From positions 186,001-250,000 of the forward strand of contig JAIUPT010000017.1 of the NCBI GenBank assembly GCA_022315425.1: 64,000 nt of DNA, written 5' to 3'. A program made the translations under genes and the position numbers. The first letter of the stretch is position 1. Each line of letters starts with the position of its first letter. The stretch is from Pseudevernia furfuracea. Lineage: Eukaryota; Ascomycota; Lecanoromycetes; Lecanorales; Parmeliaceae. The notes below the pieces were generated by a model. It saw nothing but the letters and a program-made list of their open reading frames with translations, did not search any database and was not told where the DNA came from. This document shows, one piece after another, positions 34,800-48,700 of the stretch.

Positions 34800-36549
34800 A
34801 TGTTCGAGAAAAGGCGTGAGCCCAAGAGCAGCGGAGCCAGTAGTCCACTCGTCATGACATGCAGATTCCACATTATTTTTCCCGAGCTCGATAGGTGCGC
34901 AAAAGGAGGCTGCGCGACATGCCGAGTCTTCCAAAGGGCGCTTTGGTTGCGTCAAATCACGAAGCAAGACGCCGACAGACTTGGGAATCCACATCAACAA
35001 GATCGAGACTGGGCTAGATTGCGGTCGACACAAGCTAGAGGCACAACAGATGACTCAGGCCAGACATTTTTGGAGACAGGTGTTGGTGACCATCCTCCTG
35101 AAGACCGGAAGACTGCAACGATCTCGTGTACGTTAAAGCAGGGTAAAGGACCTGTCAATCTTGACGCTAGGTGCACGAACGATCCCATTTTTTTTGAGGC
35201 TAAGCAATGGTTGAAAGACTGCCATGAAAAACATAACCAGTGCAAGAATCTAAGTTGGTCTCGGCGCAATCCATCCTATCTTGTTAAAATCAAATCTAGG
35301 ACTAGAGATCTCAGATTGGTCAAGACTTTAAATAATGATTCGAATGAAGAAGATTTGAATGAAGAAGACTTGGTTGAGTCTGCTGCTTTGAGTTACAGTT
35401 GGGGAGACCATCTTGCCAAATCAAAAGCCGAAAAGGCCCGAGTCAAATCCCACAAGACGACAGAAGATTTGAAGAATGACGACGGTGAAATCATCGAGAA
35501 AGGTGGTGGAAATCTCAAAAAGAGGCGAAAACTATTTTCAGCTGCGCAATTGCCACCCACAATTAGAGATGTGATCAACATCTGGATCGACGCAATGTGC
35601 ATCCCTCCCAGTGCAAACTGGAACGACGAAGCGTCCAACATGCACAAAGTGTATGGGAATGCGCACGTAACATTGGCCATCTGTTCAACGATTGCTGGAA
35701 GGCCCAGATACCTTCGGATGGATGCGGCGTCCACAGGAATTCCTGGTGACCTGCCGGAATCAAGATGTAAGAGGCCTGCAAGAGCAATGGCTCGAATTAG
35801 TGAAAGCATATGCAAAACGAGACTTGTTCCAAAGTACAGACAGGTTCCCAGCATTCTCGGGCTTGGCTGTACGATACATCAGTCTGTATGAGGAAACGGG
35901 GTTGGTCAAAAGAGAAGAATACCTCGCCGGCTTGTGGCGACAAACGTTTGCCCAAGGCCTAGCTTGGTCAGTTGAAGACGCAAAGCATCCGTCGCACAAT
36001 TTGTGGTCTATAGCGCCCAGGTGGTCTTGGGCCTCGGTTCCTTTGCGCTCCGACATCATTACTCAACCTATGTTTGAGCCTGCCAGCGAATTCGAGCTAC
36101 TGGAGAAGCCAAACTTTGGAAAGCAAGGTCAACAAGATAAACCGCTAACGGTTGTCAAGAGAGGCGCCTTGGTGAGGTCCGTCAAGGTTCGCGGTCTGTT
36201 TCGGCGCTTACTCCATGAAGGATCGGTGAGGAAAAAATGGGAGATCATTCAGGTCAAGAACGATCAAAAGGACGAATTTGATTTCTCGACTTGTATTGCT
36301 GATTTGGTGCACAGTTGGAATCTAAAAACTGGCCGAATAGTAGCGTCTGAGCCTCACAAGCGCGAGGTTGTTGGTCAACTAGACTATCTCTTCTCCGAGA
36401 AAGGGGACCATCCATGGCGTACCATTGACATGAAAGACCTGTACTGCCTTCAAATAGGGAAGTCATCTATGATCCCACTTAAAAAATGTTCGGTGGCTGA
36501 GAAGATGGAGGCTGATGGTGAACGTGAGGAAGAAAGGGAGGTAATCTAA
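34800..36549 (+). pseudogene. HET-domain (heterokaryon incompatibility-like) protein, probably frameshifted
   Basis: ATG at 34800. Frame one (to 35891) has an N-terminal Cys-rich stretch (CAKGGCATCRVFQ) and HET motifs ALSYSWGD, LPPTIRDVI, IWIDAMCIP and MHKVYGNAHVTLAICST. Frame two (from about 35692 to the TAA at 36549) holds the C-terminal region typical of these proteins, with STDRFPAFSGLA, EEYLAGLWRQ, LAWSV and APRWSWASV. The stretch that normally follows the VYxNA motif (roughly 100 residues) is missing, so a deletion plus a shift near 35690 is likely. HET proteins trigger cell death on non-self contact; whether this allele works is doubtful. A very short or unusual intron is the alternative. 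Confidence 0.78.
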
Positions 36550-36839
36550 ACATACTGCCGGGTAGAAATCTGCAACACGATTCGGGAATTATTTTACCTC
36601 AGCGAAGCTAAAGACGCTCGTTCTTATATGAATAAAAGTATCAACTTTAACTAAAAGAAAGAAAGAATTAACGGCAAATAAGAACTAAATAGATTATCGA
36701 GTCACGTCGTTAAAGCTTTTTTTAATAAATAACTTATGCTTGAAAGACAAAGTAAGTAAAAAGACTGAATCTATCGAGTTGATATGTGTTCTTTTTGATG
36801 ATGAATATATAATCTAGTTCTTATTCGCTTCACGATTCT
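36550..36839. other. Edge of the AT-rich desert
   Basis: Composition falls sharply after the HET gene. No gene seen. Confidence 0.4.
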
Positions 36840-37985
36840 TAGTGTTCTTAACTCGCACGTGACAATGAATTAACTAGATAATATAAGACTATATAGAACT
36901 CGTAGATATAATTAAGTCGTTCAACGTTAAAATTCTAAGTTAATAGAGATTTAAGTAAACGTGTTCTCGTATTTTAATATTAAAAAAACTTTAATACTTA
37001 TAAAATATAATTTAAAATAAAACGAAGTTATATATTTATAAATTAAATGAAAATATATATAAAATAGACGTAAACGAGCGAGATAGTAAAAGAATACTAT
37101 ACTTTTAAAGAGATTAATTTAAATAAAGAATTAAACGCTAATAAAATATAGCTACTTATATTATTCTTAAATAAGATCTATTCTTAATAAAGAATACGTC
37201 TATTAAATTCATAAATAATATTAATTAAACTCGTTATGTAATATGCGATAATTAAGACTTATTAACTCTCTATTAAATAGAATTAATTAGTATTCTTAAT
37301 TCGTACGTAATAAATAAATTAATTAAGTAATATAAGATGATATAAAACTCGTAAAGATAATTTAGTTATTTAACGCTAAAATTTCAAGTTAATAAAGATC
37401 TAAGTAAACGTGTTCTCGTATCTTAATGTTACGGCTATGCGGAAGCCTTCCGTAGAAGACCTTCCTTCCGAAAGCCTCCCGCAGAAGGCTCCTGGCAGGA
37501 GAGGCTGGAGAAGCCAAGCCAACTTAGTATTAGCGTCTCCAAGATATTCCTACTTAAGTAGCCATCTCATAGATAGAATAAGACAGTCTTTTACCAACCC
37601 AAGTCCTCCGCATAGATGCATCGCATCACTTAACAATAAAAAAAAATTTAAATCTTAAGTAACGATCTCGAAGAGAATAAATATATTAGCGCTAAGAGAT
37701 AAAGAACGCGATAACGACTAATTAATAATCGATTTATTCTCGCGAAATAAATTAATAACACGCTATTAACGACGCGACGCGAAGAGAATATAAATTAAGT
37801 AAGTCTTATTATAAAGACGATAAAGATTCGATTTTTATTTCTTTAATAACTTAATTTCGTCTTTACTTAAATTTATTAATCTTATAATAATATTTATTTC
37901 TTATCTAAAGAAATAATTAAAGTAATAATTTAAAGAATTATTAAATCTTAATATTAGACGTAGATTATAAATACTAGTTAAAAAG
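36840..37985 (-). mobile_element. Second tyrosine-recombinase element copy, 3' part
   Basis: An inverted, strongly mutated counterpart of about 780-1600. The repeat-core-repeat unit is at 36840-37430 and the recombinase C-terminal region at about 37640-37870 (GAATATAAATT and CGACGCGACGCGAAGAG match the other copy in complement). A GC-normal insert (37427-37635) separates the two. The 5' part is replaced by the AT-rich palindromic repeat. Confidence 0.65.
37427..37635. mobile_element. Candidate solo LTR, unmutated island
   Basis: A 209-bp stretch of normal composition starting TGTTACGGC and ending CACTTAACA, set abruptly in AT-rich sequence and interrupting the recombinase-element copy. TG...CA ends and size suit a solo LTR, but the 5-bp flanks (CTTAA, ATAAA) do not match. 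The open frame crossing it has no family features. Confidence 0.5.
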
Positions 37986-38830
37986 ATATAAAATAATATA
38001 AGATATAAACGTCTTATCTCATATTATAATATATTATAATATGAGATCTCTAGATCTCATATCATAATAAAATAGTATAAGATTTTATTAATATTATATT
38101 ATGAGACGATACAAATCTAAAATATTTTATAAGATAAAATATCTTAATAACGAATAAAATAAGAATTCTACTAAGAGCACTACTAACTAGAATAATAATT
38201 AAAATAATAATATCGAAAGCATTACTAATTAGAATAATAACTAGAATAGTAATACTAAACTATTAATTATCTAATTAAAAATAATAATAAGATGCGCGAG
38301 ACGAAAGAATAATGATTCGATGATTAGTTAATATAGACGCAATTACGCATTATTATTCGTCTTATTATTTGTCTTATTATTCGTCTCAGCGATATTCTCA
38401 ACAGCGATCTTAATAGATAATATTCTTAGCGATATTCTTAGCGATAATCTCAGCGATAATCTTAAAATTAATCTTAATATTGATTTCAATAATAATCTCA
38501 ATAATAATCTTAATAATAATCTTAATAAAAATCTTAATATTAATATTTTAATTATTATTCTAGTTATTATTCTAGTTAGTAGTACTTTTAATAATATTTT
38601 TAATAGAATTCTTATCTTATTCGTTATTAAGATATCTTATTTAAAATATTTTATAAGATATCTCAGATTTATATTATCTTATAAGATATCTTATATAAAT
38701 CTTATATTATATCTTTATAAAGATATAATATTTAATCTCTCTTAATCTCATATTATATTATAATATAAGATTAGTTGAGATAAGATATCTCGTGAAATAT
38801 ATAATATCTTTTCGATTAGTAATTATAAGT
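37985..38830. repeat. AT-rich palindromic repeat family (copy 2)
   Basis: Same units as 10925-11725 (AAAAGATATAA ends, ACTAGAATAATA internal words), in both orientations. No coding potential. Confidence 0.6.
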
Positions 38831-38999
38831 AATTATTTTTTTAATAAAATCTTCGTCGATCTTGAAGAGAGACGAGAATAGCGATATCGATTACTTACGA
38901 AAAAGATATTTTAATATTTATATAATATATACTTTATTATTTATACTTAATATCGATAACGTAACGTGTTTTTTTAAGAAATCTATTTTCAATAATAAT

Positions 39000-39648
39000 A
39001 ACGTTAATTCGAGATAATTTTTAACTCTATAATTTATAAATTTATAAATTTAATCGTTTTATTATTTTATTATTATATTCTTAAATTTTATTATTAAAAT
39101 ATTTTATATTAAATACCTAATATCTTAAAACAAAAATTTCTTAATATAGAATATATTAATAATTATAAGATCGATTTTAAAAACTCTTAATTTTCTAAAT
39201 AACTTAAATAAGTCTTTATAATTAAAAAATATATATATAAAAAATTAATAAAAAAGTAAAAAATCATTTAAAATATAAGACTTATACGTATAATTCTTTT
39301 CGAGATCGCGTATCTCTCGAGAAGATTTACATCGAGATCTCTTAAAAGTAAAACAAATTTAATTTAAAATTCTTTAATAAGTATAAGATCGATTTTAAAA
39401 AAAATTAAAATTCTAAATAACGTAAATAAGTCTTTATAATTAAAAAAATTAAAAATTAAAAAGAAATTCAAAGATTATTTAAAGTATAAGACTTATATAT
39501 ATAAAATTTTAATAGAAGTCTTCGAGAGATTTAAAGACGTTATTCGAGCGTTAATCGAAGAAGTAAATTAAATAGAATTTATTATTAACTATGTATATAA
39601 ATTTAAGATTATTTAACTTAGTTTTATCTTATTGTTTTATATATATTA
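39000..39648 (+). mobile_element. Non-autonomous Helitron-like element, partial copy D
   Basis: Aligns by eye to the internal and right part of copy A (AATTTAATCGTTTTATTATT, TAAGTCTTTATAATTAAAA, right end TTTTATATATATTAAT). It lacks the left end and is far more mutated than copies A-C, so it is older. Confidence 0.6.
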
Positions 39649-42002
39649 ATAATATATTAAAGTAAGTAAAGTCGTATAAAGAATAATAAAATAGTATTTA
39701 TAGATAGCGAAGAAGAAGCGCGCGTCGAAGAAAGAATAAGTTTCGAGTCTTAGTATTAATAATTAATTAGAGTCTTTTATAAATTTCTAGTTTATTACGT
39801 AACTCTAATTCGTCTTTTCTTTAAATTATATATTCTTTCGCTTTTTATATCTCTTCTCTTAATTTCTCTCTTATTCTCTTATCTTTATCTCGTTTATTTT
39901 CGCTTCGAAGATATATAAATATTATATTTATAAATTTTAAAGAAAATATTTAAAATATTTAAAATAAAAGCTATATTTAAAATAAAAGCTATATTTAATA
40001 ATTAAATAAAATTTCTTTAAAGTATTAGATTTAATTTCTATTCGTAGTTATACCTTATTTTAAGATATATCTTTATATTTAATATTCTTATAAATCGATT
40101 TAACGTTAAAAGCTCGCGATAGCGATACTAGTCTATATAGCGTATTAAAGTATTAAATTCTTAGACTTCTCGTATTAGAGTGCGATTTATAATATTAAAC
40201 TTATAAATTATTAAAACGACTTTTATCGAACTAGTAAAGTAAATTAATTATTATCTTTCTTAATTAATAAGCTATATAAGAATTTAATATAATAACTCTC
40301 GTTATTGTATTTATATAAATCATAAAGAGATTAAATAATAAAGATTTTTGATTTGTTTTGTAATATAATAAAGTTTTATAACGAAACGAAATTATATCAT
40401 ATAGTTATACTCGAGCTATTATAGTGTCAGGACCAGTACAGAGTCAAGTCATGTAGATATATTGAATAAGACAACTAGATACAGAACAACTATGTACTGG
40501 GAGAGAGGTCATATATGTATGACGGAGTGAATCTGCCAAGACACGCTAAGTCTAAAAGGAAAGTGTCAAAGGAAGGCGTGTGTCAAAGGAATGCAGGGAC
40601 GCGAGATACGCTCGTAACATATAGATTACGTCTATAATAGACGCTATATCTTATTATTTTAATAACGTATATTCGTTTAGTTATTTACTTAAAATTCATA
40701 TCTTAACTTCTTCTTACACTTATTTATTTTATTTATAATTTTTTTTTACGAGTTAAAACTTTTTATAATTCGTATTATAAAGATAATACGTTATTTTATT
40801 AACTTAGATTTTATTCTATAGAGACTTTCGAATAAAAAAAAGATTAAGTTTAATTTTATATTAAAGACGATTAATAAAAGCTATATTAATTATTTATAAA
40901 CGACTTTAACTTTTTTATAATATAGAGAAAATAATAATTAACGTTCTCGAAAGAGAATAAAAGAGTTAAAAATAAGTTATAAATAATAACTTAATTTTCT
41001 AATAATTTTAAATATTATTTATAAAATTATTTTATATTAAAAATATATAAAATCGAAGTAACTATTTATTAAAATATATATTATTACTTTTATAATTAAT
41101 ATTTAAACTTAAAATTTAATTAATATAAATTAATATAAACTCTTACTTTATCTTGTCTCTGTTTTAATTAAGCGTCGCTTAGTTTAATATTTATTTATTC
41201 GATCTCGAGTTAATTTTAGATCTTATAATATTTAATACACTATAAGTTAAAATATTATTTAAAAGAATACTTGCGATTAGTATTTTTTTAAGTTAATATT
41301 TAATTAATATTTAATTATTTTTTATAATTACTCTTTAATAATAAAGTAATAATTAAGTAATTACTTAATAATTACTTTTTAATAGTTATTTAATAATTAT
41401 TTTTTAATTATTCTTTAATAATTATTCTTTAATAACTATTCTTAAATATTTTTTAATAAATATTTTATAACTAATTTTCAATTATTTAATAATTATTAAA
41501 GAACTATTCTTTAATAATTACTCTTTAAAAATCATTTATTATTATTTCGTAATCACTCTTAAATAATATCTTTTAAATATTATTTCATAATATTTCTTTA
41601 ATAACTATTCTTTAATAATTTTATTGAAAATCTTTAGATTTAATTTACGATAATAATTCGATATTTAAAATTTAATATAGATTTTATATATAACTTACTT
41701 CTCGTTCTACTTAGAGCTTTAATTAATCAAGTATTTTTTATTTACTTTTAAGAGATTCTAAGTTATAATATAAAGTATCTTTTTAATATTCTTTAAATTT
41801 TTCGTTAACTTATTTAAAATATTTAATTATAATAAAAGTCTTAATACGTTCGTTATTCGATTATAAAGTATATATTTAAAATAAATAGCTTTTTATTATA
41901 ACGAAAATAATACGTATAAATATTAATAAGTTAAGATTATAATTAAAAGAAACATTCAAGAATAGATTTATTTTTAAAGTTTAATAAAATAATAAAATTA
42001 TT
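39649..42002. other. AT-rich desert, no gene
   Basis: Almost devoid of CA, TG, CC and GG; stops in all frames. The region about 41270-41620 repeats TTTAATAATTA-like words. The only normal-composition segment is the solo LTR at 40425-40619. Confidence 0.6.
40425..40619. mobile_element. Solo LTR with perfect 5-bp target duplication
   Basis: 195 bp, starting TGTCAGGACCAG and ending CGCTCGTAACA, flanked on both sides by TATAG (40420-40424 and 40620-40624). Normal composition inside a heavily mutated desert shows a late arrival and loss of the internal part by LTR-LTR recombination. It is unrelated by eye to the Copia or Gypsy LTRs here. Confidence 0.88.
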
Positions 42003-42417
42003 AATATATATAAAATAATAATATAGAGCTAAGTTAAAAAATCTTACTTTTATATATATAATTAATATAAATCTCGATTGCTTTACGCTTTTTAATTAGA
42101 CTCGCTTTATTAGCTCGTTAGATCTTTTAAGCGCTCTTATTAAAAAATTTAATATAATCTTTTTATAACTTCAATTATTTTATACTCTTAATAAATAATT
42201 TTCTTTTAAACTCTTAAATTATAGAGTTAAATTTGCGTATTTTAATATTATAAAAATTATTAAATCTAATCTATTATTTGTTAAGAAAATTGATACTCGA
42301 ATATATTAATATTTAAATACGTTCGAGATCGAAAGATATTTCTTTTAATTCTATTTATTTATAATTATTCTTCTATTTGCAATTTTTTTTATTACTCTAT
42401 TAATCTATTATATATAA

Positions 42418-44453
42418 ACAAGTATAGGCTCATGAATTAAATTCATGATTCTAAGGCAAAAATCAGGTTGCTTGCGACGCATACCCTAACCCTAAGTCAA
42501 ATCCAGATCGAACTCTGATTTGTCAACTATGCGGCATTCGACTATTTGCCAACTATGCAATATTTGACTATGTCTACTGCTGCAAAACCAAGTGAAAGCT
42601 CTAACTCTAAGTTCAACTGAACTCTGATTTGCAACTATACGACATTCGACTGTTTCTACTGCTATCTGCTACTCAGTTACTATCGAAAGAAGAATCTATC
42701 GAATCACTCTATTTCTTATACATCTCGTCGATGCACTTGATTGCTTTCTTGATAGATCGTCTGAGATCACAATGAACAGCTCGGCCTTGCTGATGACTCG
42801 ACTGAGGGTCACATATAGCTGATCATGAGCGAAGATCTCGAGATGTAGACATAGATCGACGTGCTGTAAGAATTGACCTTGCGACTTGTTAATGATTATA
42901 TTAAAGATCAGACGAATAGAAAATTAAACACGTCGAAATGAAGCATATAGATTGTTCGAATCGAGTGAAGCGAGAGAGATGCGAGATATATAATGTCGTT
43001 TATCGTTATGCTCACCTTCTAGAATACGACAATCGAGTGTCTTAGACTCAATACTCTTGACTTGTAGACGTGTTTCATTGCATAGACTCTGAGTAGACTT
43101 CAGATTCCTCAGCAGCATAATTACACAGTTCACTTTTAACTTCAAGTGATGCGATGAAAGCGAGACTGATTCGAAGATATTTATTATTTCGATAGATAGA
43201 AGAAAGTTATCTTCCTCGTTAACGACTTCATCTCGACTATTGTAGACGATCTTGATCTCAGAAAACTTGACAAGAACTTGACTATTAAATCGAGCGACGT
43301 TCTTATTAAGGATGTAAAGAATCGCCCTGAACGTGTAGAACTTAGTCGTTCGATGAGAATCAAGATTATTATAAATAGCATCAATTAGTGTAAAAATGAA
43401 GTTATCAAGTAATTAGTTAACAGCTTAATCGACTGTCTCTTATTCTTCGATGCTTGTCGAGACATCGTTGTCTATATTCAGAAGACTCTGAGCAAATGCC
43501 TTCATAGACATTTATGAGATTCGAATAGTGACGCTCTCGTTCTTCTGTATAAGGGTGTCGTACAATATAACGTCGAAGTCTTGCTGATGACTGAGAGGGC
43601 CTCAAGTAGAGACTGAAAGGTGATAGATCGTCAAGAAGCTCTATATCTTCAAAGAAGTCATTTGATATGTCTTTTAGCGATTCTTCTGTAGAGTCTACAT
43701 TAAGTACTTCTTTATTGACTTCTTGATTCCCTGAAGAAGAATATAACGCGTCTTAGAAGATTTGAGAAGGAGGCGACGAAAACGCGTCTAAGGCTAAAAT
43801 GCTGACTTGAGAAGAGAGCATAGATGAACTCGAGAGCTACGAGTTCGTTCAAGATCTTTTGAAAGATCTTTCACGCTTGTTATGGGGTGTGATAACTAAT
43901 CTTTTATCTCGATTATCGACGATGTTAGATTCGCTTAGAAATCGTTTAAACGCGTCAGTAAAAGCGTTAAAATAGAATAGAAAGCGAAGCATTGTATCTC
44001 AACGACTTGATAAAATATGAAGATAGAATATCGACGACGAATAAGTTCATAATGAAGTGATGAAAAAATAATGATAAAAAGAAGAAATGAGCGAATCAAC
44101 AATGAATTAATGTCAAGACTCGTTAAGACTCTAGATAAGCGACTGAGTAGTGATATTGAAATCCTACTTTACTCTATCGATAGTAGATCGAATTTGATAA
44201 TTCTTACAGCGTTAAAATGCGCAAGTTGAGCTGTATAATTGACAAAAATTTAAAGATATCATATGTGAAGGGAATAGAGTGTCTGAAGTTGCAAAAATGT
44301 GATACTCATTTTTTTGATGAGGGCGCTCGAAAGGCCTAAAAGACGCTATACGGACGCTAACCGAAGGAGGAAATCAGATAGAATTTATTATTGACTGCAC
44401 ATACAAATTTAAGATATTTTAGCTCAGCCCTATCTTATGGTATTATATATACT
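42418..44453 (-). mobile_element. Internally deleted Helitron derivative
   Basis: On the plus strand it starts ACAAGTATAGGCTCATGAAT (its 3' end, with palindrome) and ends AGCTCAGCCC...TATATATACT (its 5' end). It keeps the 5' region (about 43520-44453) and the helicase C-terminal part, but lacks the Rep and N-terminal helicase region present in the 42003-51213 copy; the deletion joint is near 43515. It is inserted head-to-head inside that older copy and is much less mutated. Confidence 0.78.
42715..43400 (-). pseudogene. Helitron PIF1-like helicase, C-terminal part
   Basis: The minus strand reads FRAILYILNKNVARFNSQVL, then VIMLLRNLKSTQSLCNETRL, ISRISLAS, INKSQGQFLQHVDLCL and HDQLYVTLSRVISKAELF. 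These are the standard closing motifs of the PIF1-family helicase of Helitrons, where it unwinds DNA during rolling-circle transposition. The frame is continuous from about 43340 to 42715 except for one TAA at about 42930, where CAA would fit. The N-terminal half, with the Walker A motif and Rep, is deleted. Confidence 0.85.
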
Positions 44454-44890
44454 AATATATTCGTTATTAATAACTCTCACTCTCGTATTATCAAACGTTT
44501 TAAACGTCTATATCTCTTTTACTCGTCTTTTATAACTTATATTAACGCGTTTAGACAATCTCTAAGCGAATTTATTATCGTCGATAATCGAAATAAGAGA
44601 TTAGTTATTACATCTCTTAATAAGAGTGAAAGATAATCATTGCCTACGAAGTAGTTCGTAATTATCTTTCGCAGTTTAGGTAGAAACGAGTATAAAAATC
44701 AAATCAAATCAAGAGTGAAAGATCTTTAAAGAGGTTATAAACGAACTCTTAGTTATCGTGTTTATCTCTATTCTCTTCTTAAGTTAATATTTTAATCTTA
44801 GACGCGTCGTCGTCGCTCTCTTCTTAAATCTTTTAAGACGCGTTATATTTTTTTATAAAAAATTAAGAAGTTAATAAAGAAGTATTTAAT

Positions 44891-45747
44891 ACAAGTATAG
44901 ACTCACGAATTAAATTCGTAATACGATATTAAAATTAATCTAAATTAACTTAAGACTTAAGTCGTAAAAAAAAGAAAAAACTCTTTGAGAAAATGTTAAA
45001 TTTAATCAATATTTTAAATAGCTTTTTTTCTGCTTTTTTTTTAAGATTATTATAATACGATTTACAATTTAAATTAATTAATTTTTTTTTTATTTTTTTT
45101 ATTAATTTTTTTTTGACGCAGCTCGAATTCGAATTCTACAATTTACAAATTTACAAATTTAATCGTTTTATCATTTTATCACTATATGAAAAAATTTCGC
45201 TACTAAAATATATATCGAACACCTAGTTCGTCAACGCTAAAAACCTTCAACTTATAATCTATTAATAATCATAAGATCGATTTCAAAAATTCTTAATTCT
45301 CTAAATAGCGCAAATAAGTCTTCACAATTTAAAAAAAAATCTCAAAAAAGTAATAGAAAAGTAAAAAGTTATTCAAAATATAAGACTTGTACGCACAAAT
45401 TTTTTCGAGGCCGCGCATTCGTCAAGAAGTAAGCGATCGGGCAGCGATATTTGAATTCTACTTTACTTTATCAATAATAGATCAAATTTAATAATTTTTG
45501 CAGCGTTGAAATGCGCAAGTTAAGCTCTATAATTAATGAAAGTTTAAAGAAATTTTATGCAGAGGGCATAAAATAATTGAAGTTGCGAAAAGGTCTTATC
45601 AAATTTTTTGATAAGGGCGCTCGAAAGGTCTAAAAGACGCTATACGAGCGCTAACCGAAGGAGGAAATCAGATAGAATTTATCATTGACTGCACATACAA
45701 ATTTAAGATATTTTAGCTCAGCCCTATCTTATTCTTTTATATATACT
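44891..45747 (+). mobile_element. Non-autonomous Helitron-like element, copy C
   Basis: 857 bp, same ends as copies A and B. It is inserted in the older Helitron at a site whose uninterrupted form is seen in the other copy (ACTTAATGTAGACTC in complement). No clear target duplication, consistent with Helitron insertion. Confidence 0.78.
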
Positions 45748-48700
45748 AATAGACTCTAAAAAAGAATCGCTAAAAGATATATTAAATAAATTCTTTAAAG
45801 ATATAGAGTTTATATCGAATAACTTCTTTAAAGATATAAAGTTTTTAAACGATTTATTACTTTTTAGTTCTTATCTAAGTCTCTCTTAATATAAGACTTC
45901 GAGACTATATTATATAATATTTTTATATCAAAGAATTAGAGCGTTATTATTTAAGTTTTATAAATGTTATTTATAATCGTTATAACGTCGCGTTCTTTAA
46001 GAATAAGACAAAGAGATAATATTATAATAAGAGAAATATCGAGATCGCTAAATCTAAAATAGTTATTTAAAAAGATTAATTTAAGAAAAACGACTCGATC
46101 TTTAAAACGCGTATAAACGACTTAACGAACTTAATAAATTAAAACGAGAATTTTATAAATAAGATTTTATATTCTTTAAAATTAAAAACGATTATTTTTA
46201 TCGACGACTATAAGAAATTTCGTCGTTATAGCGTTTAATATAATAATATCGTCTTTATAATCTCATAGTAAATCACTATGAATTATATTATTATCTTATA
46301 TACGTGTAAAGTTTAAAGAGTAATTATTATTTATATGCTCGCTCTAACGTTATCTAAGAATAAAAAATCGATATTTAATTGAATTTATATTATAAATAAC
46401 ACTTAGAAATAGACTATATATCGATATAATCTTCGTTTGATACTTCTTTTAGTGTTAATAGATACGTTTAAATACGACTTTAACGAGAATATTAATTAAT
46501 CTCTTTATTATAAAATTATCAAATATGTAAGAAGTATTAATTCTTATATTTAATTTCTCAAGTCTATAAGTAATAAATTAATAAACGAGATTAATCTTTA
46601 AAATTATAAGCTATTTTACGTAAACTCGAATTATTATAATATACGAATCTATAATCGCTTTACTTTAAATAAGATTATTATTATATAAGAACATAATGTA
46701 AATAACTCTTTAAGTATATTTATAATTAAAGACGTGTTAATAGAGACTTAGAGTAATAAGAGATATAGTATTTTATATTAATATTTAGTTTGTATATTAT
46801 TACGCTATTCTCTTATCTTCTTATTCGACGAATCGTTTTAATATTATAATATTTCGAATATTAGTTATATAATAAAAGAAAGTCTTTTTACTCGACGAAT
46901 TAATTTTAATAAATAATATATATAAGTAGCGAGCTCTCGAGTTAATAAAGATAACTTTATACGAGTAACTCTCGTCTTATTTTATAAATATAAGATATCT
47001 TTCTTTTCTTTTATATGATCACTAATTATATATACGTAGACATCTTATATAATATCGATTCGATAGATTTAATCGACTTCTTCACTGCGAATAACTATTA
47101 TCATATTTCATTTATAATATTTTATTTATAATATATACGTAACTATAAAAAGTCATCGACTTTAATAAGTTAAAATTAATAAAAAAAGGATACGCTTTAA
47201 GTTATATTAAGTAATTCGCGAGACTTAAGAGATTAAGATTATTATTAATAATAAGATTAATAAGTAACGAATTATTCTTTCTTTCAATTATTATAAAGAT
47301 TCACGATTTATAAAATAGTTATATTAGAATATTATAATTTTATTTACGAAGTTCGATCGATTAAATTTCTTTATTACGTTTATTTATAATTTTAATTAAA
47401 AGAAGATTAAAAAGAATCTTTTATTTAATAAACGATTTATTAATCGTTCGAATTTAATCGTTAGAGTGTTAATTTGAAATTAAGAGTTTTATAATATAAT
47501 ATTCGAAAGAAGAAGATTCTTAATGAGTTTTATTATTCTTTTATAGTCGTTATAAATCTTCTTTTATCTTTTATCTTCTTAACTTAATAAATAATTAATA
47601 ATATGTTAATTAGACGATCAATATAGATTTTAAATCGTTTCTAAGAGTCTTTTTAACACGATTTAAGACTCTTATACGTAATAAATCTTATTAATTAGCT
47701 CTACGATATTATTAAAAAGATTTCTTTTATTTTAAGACCTCGATTTACGATCGATTTAAATTTAATATAAATTTAATTCTAGTTAATTTTTACTTTATTA
47801 GATCGAGTCTTAACGTATATTTATATTATAAAGTTTTAAAAAAGAGATCTTTCGTATACTTATAATCTTATTATATTATATCTCGAAGATTAATTTCTTA
47901 GCGTAGCTAAGATAGACGCGACTATTAATGTTAAGATATCGAATATACTTCTATATTCGAAACTCTATATTATCGTAATTAGATATATATCTTACGACAA
48001 TTATAATTATTATATTAATATCAAAATAGATACGATCTCGATCTATTAAGACTCAAATAAGAATAAATATAATAAATGATTTTCGAAGATCTTTTACCAC
48101 GAGATTATCTTTTAATTAGACTTTAAATATTTTATATATTATCGACGTAGATCTATTATATTCTTAGAGAATAAATTTAAGTAAAATTATTAAATAATGC
48201 TTTATAATCTTTATTTATCGATTAAATATAACGCTTATATTAACGTTAAGATCTATATTAACGTTAAGACGTATAAATATATCTTTAAGTATATTTATAA
48301 GAATAGCGATCGAGTTAGTCTTTAAAATAATACGCGAGTACGATAATAAAGATTAAAACGTTATAGATTTAAACTCGATAAACGAAATTTAAGAATATCG
48401 AGACGCGCGATAAATAGACTCTACGAAAATCTATTTAAAAATATTTAATTTTAAATTACACGCTTAAGGTTCTATAATAAAACGATTAAATCTTTATCTT
48501 TTTAATATTTAAAATATTTAATTTAAATTATATTAATTTAAACGCGAGCGAACTCTTCTATCTTCGTTATCTTTTATTAAACGAATCGAATTTTATATTC
48601 TTTAAGAATCTGCGAACGATAAATAATAATAATATTTTTAGTTTTTATAATATTTATACGATAAGAGACTTATTATATAACGACGCGAAATAAGAATAGA

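Noticed and set aside
37410..37658. 82-codon plus frame over the GC island
   Set aside because: Begins in mutated repeat and follows a probable solo LTR; no protein features.
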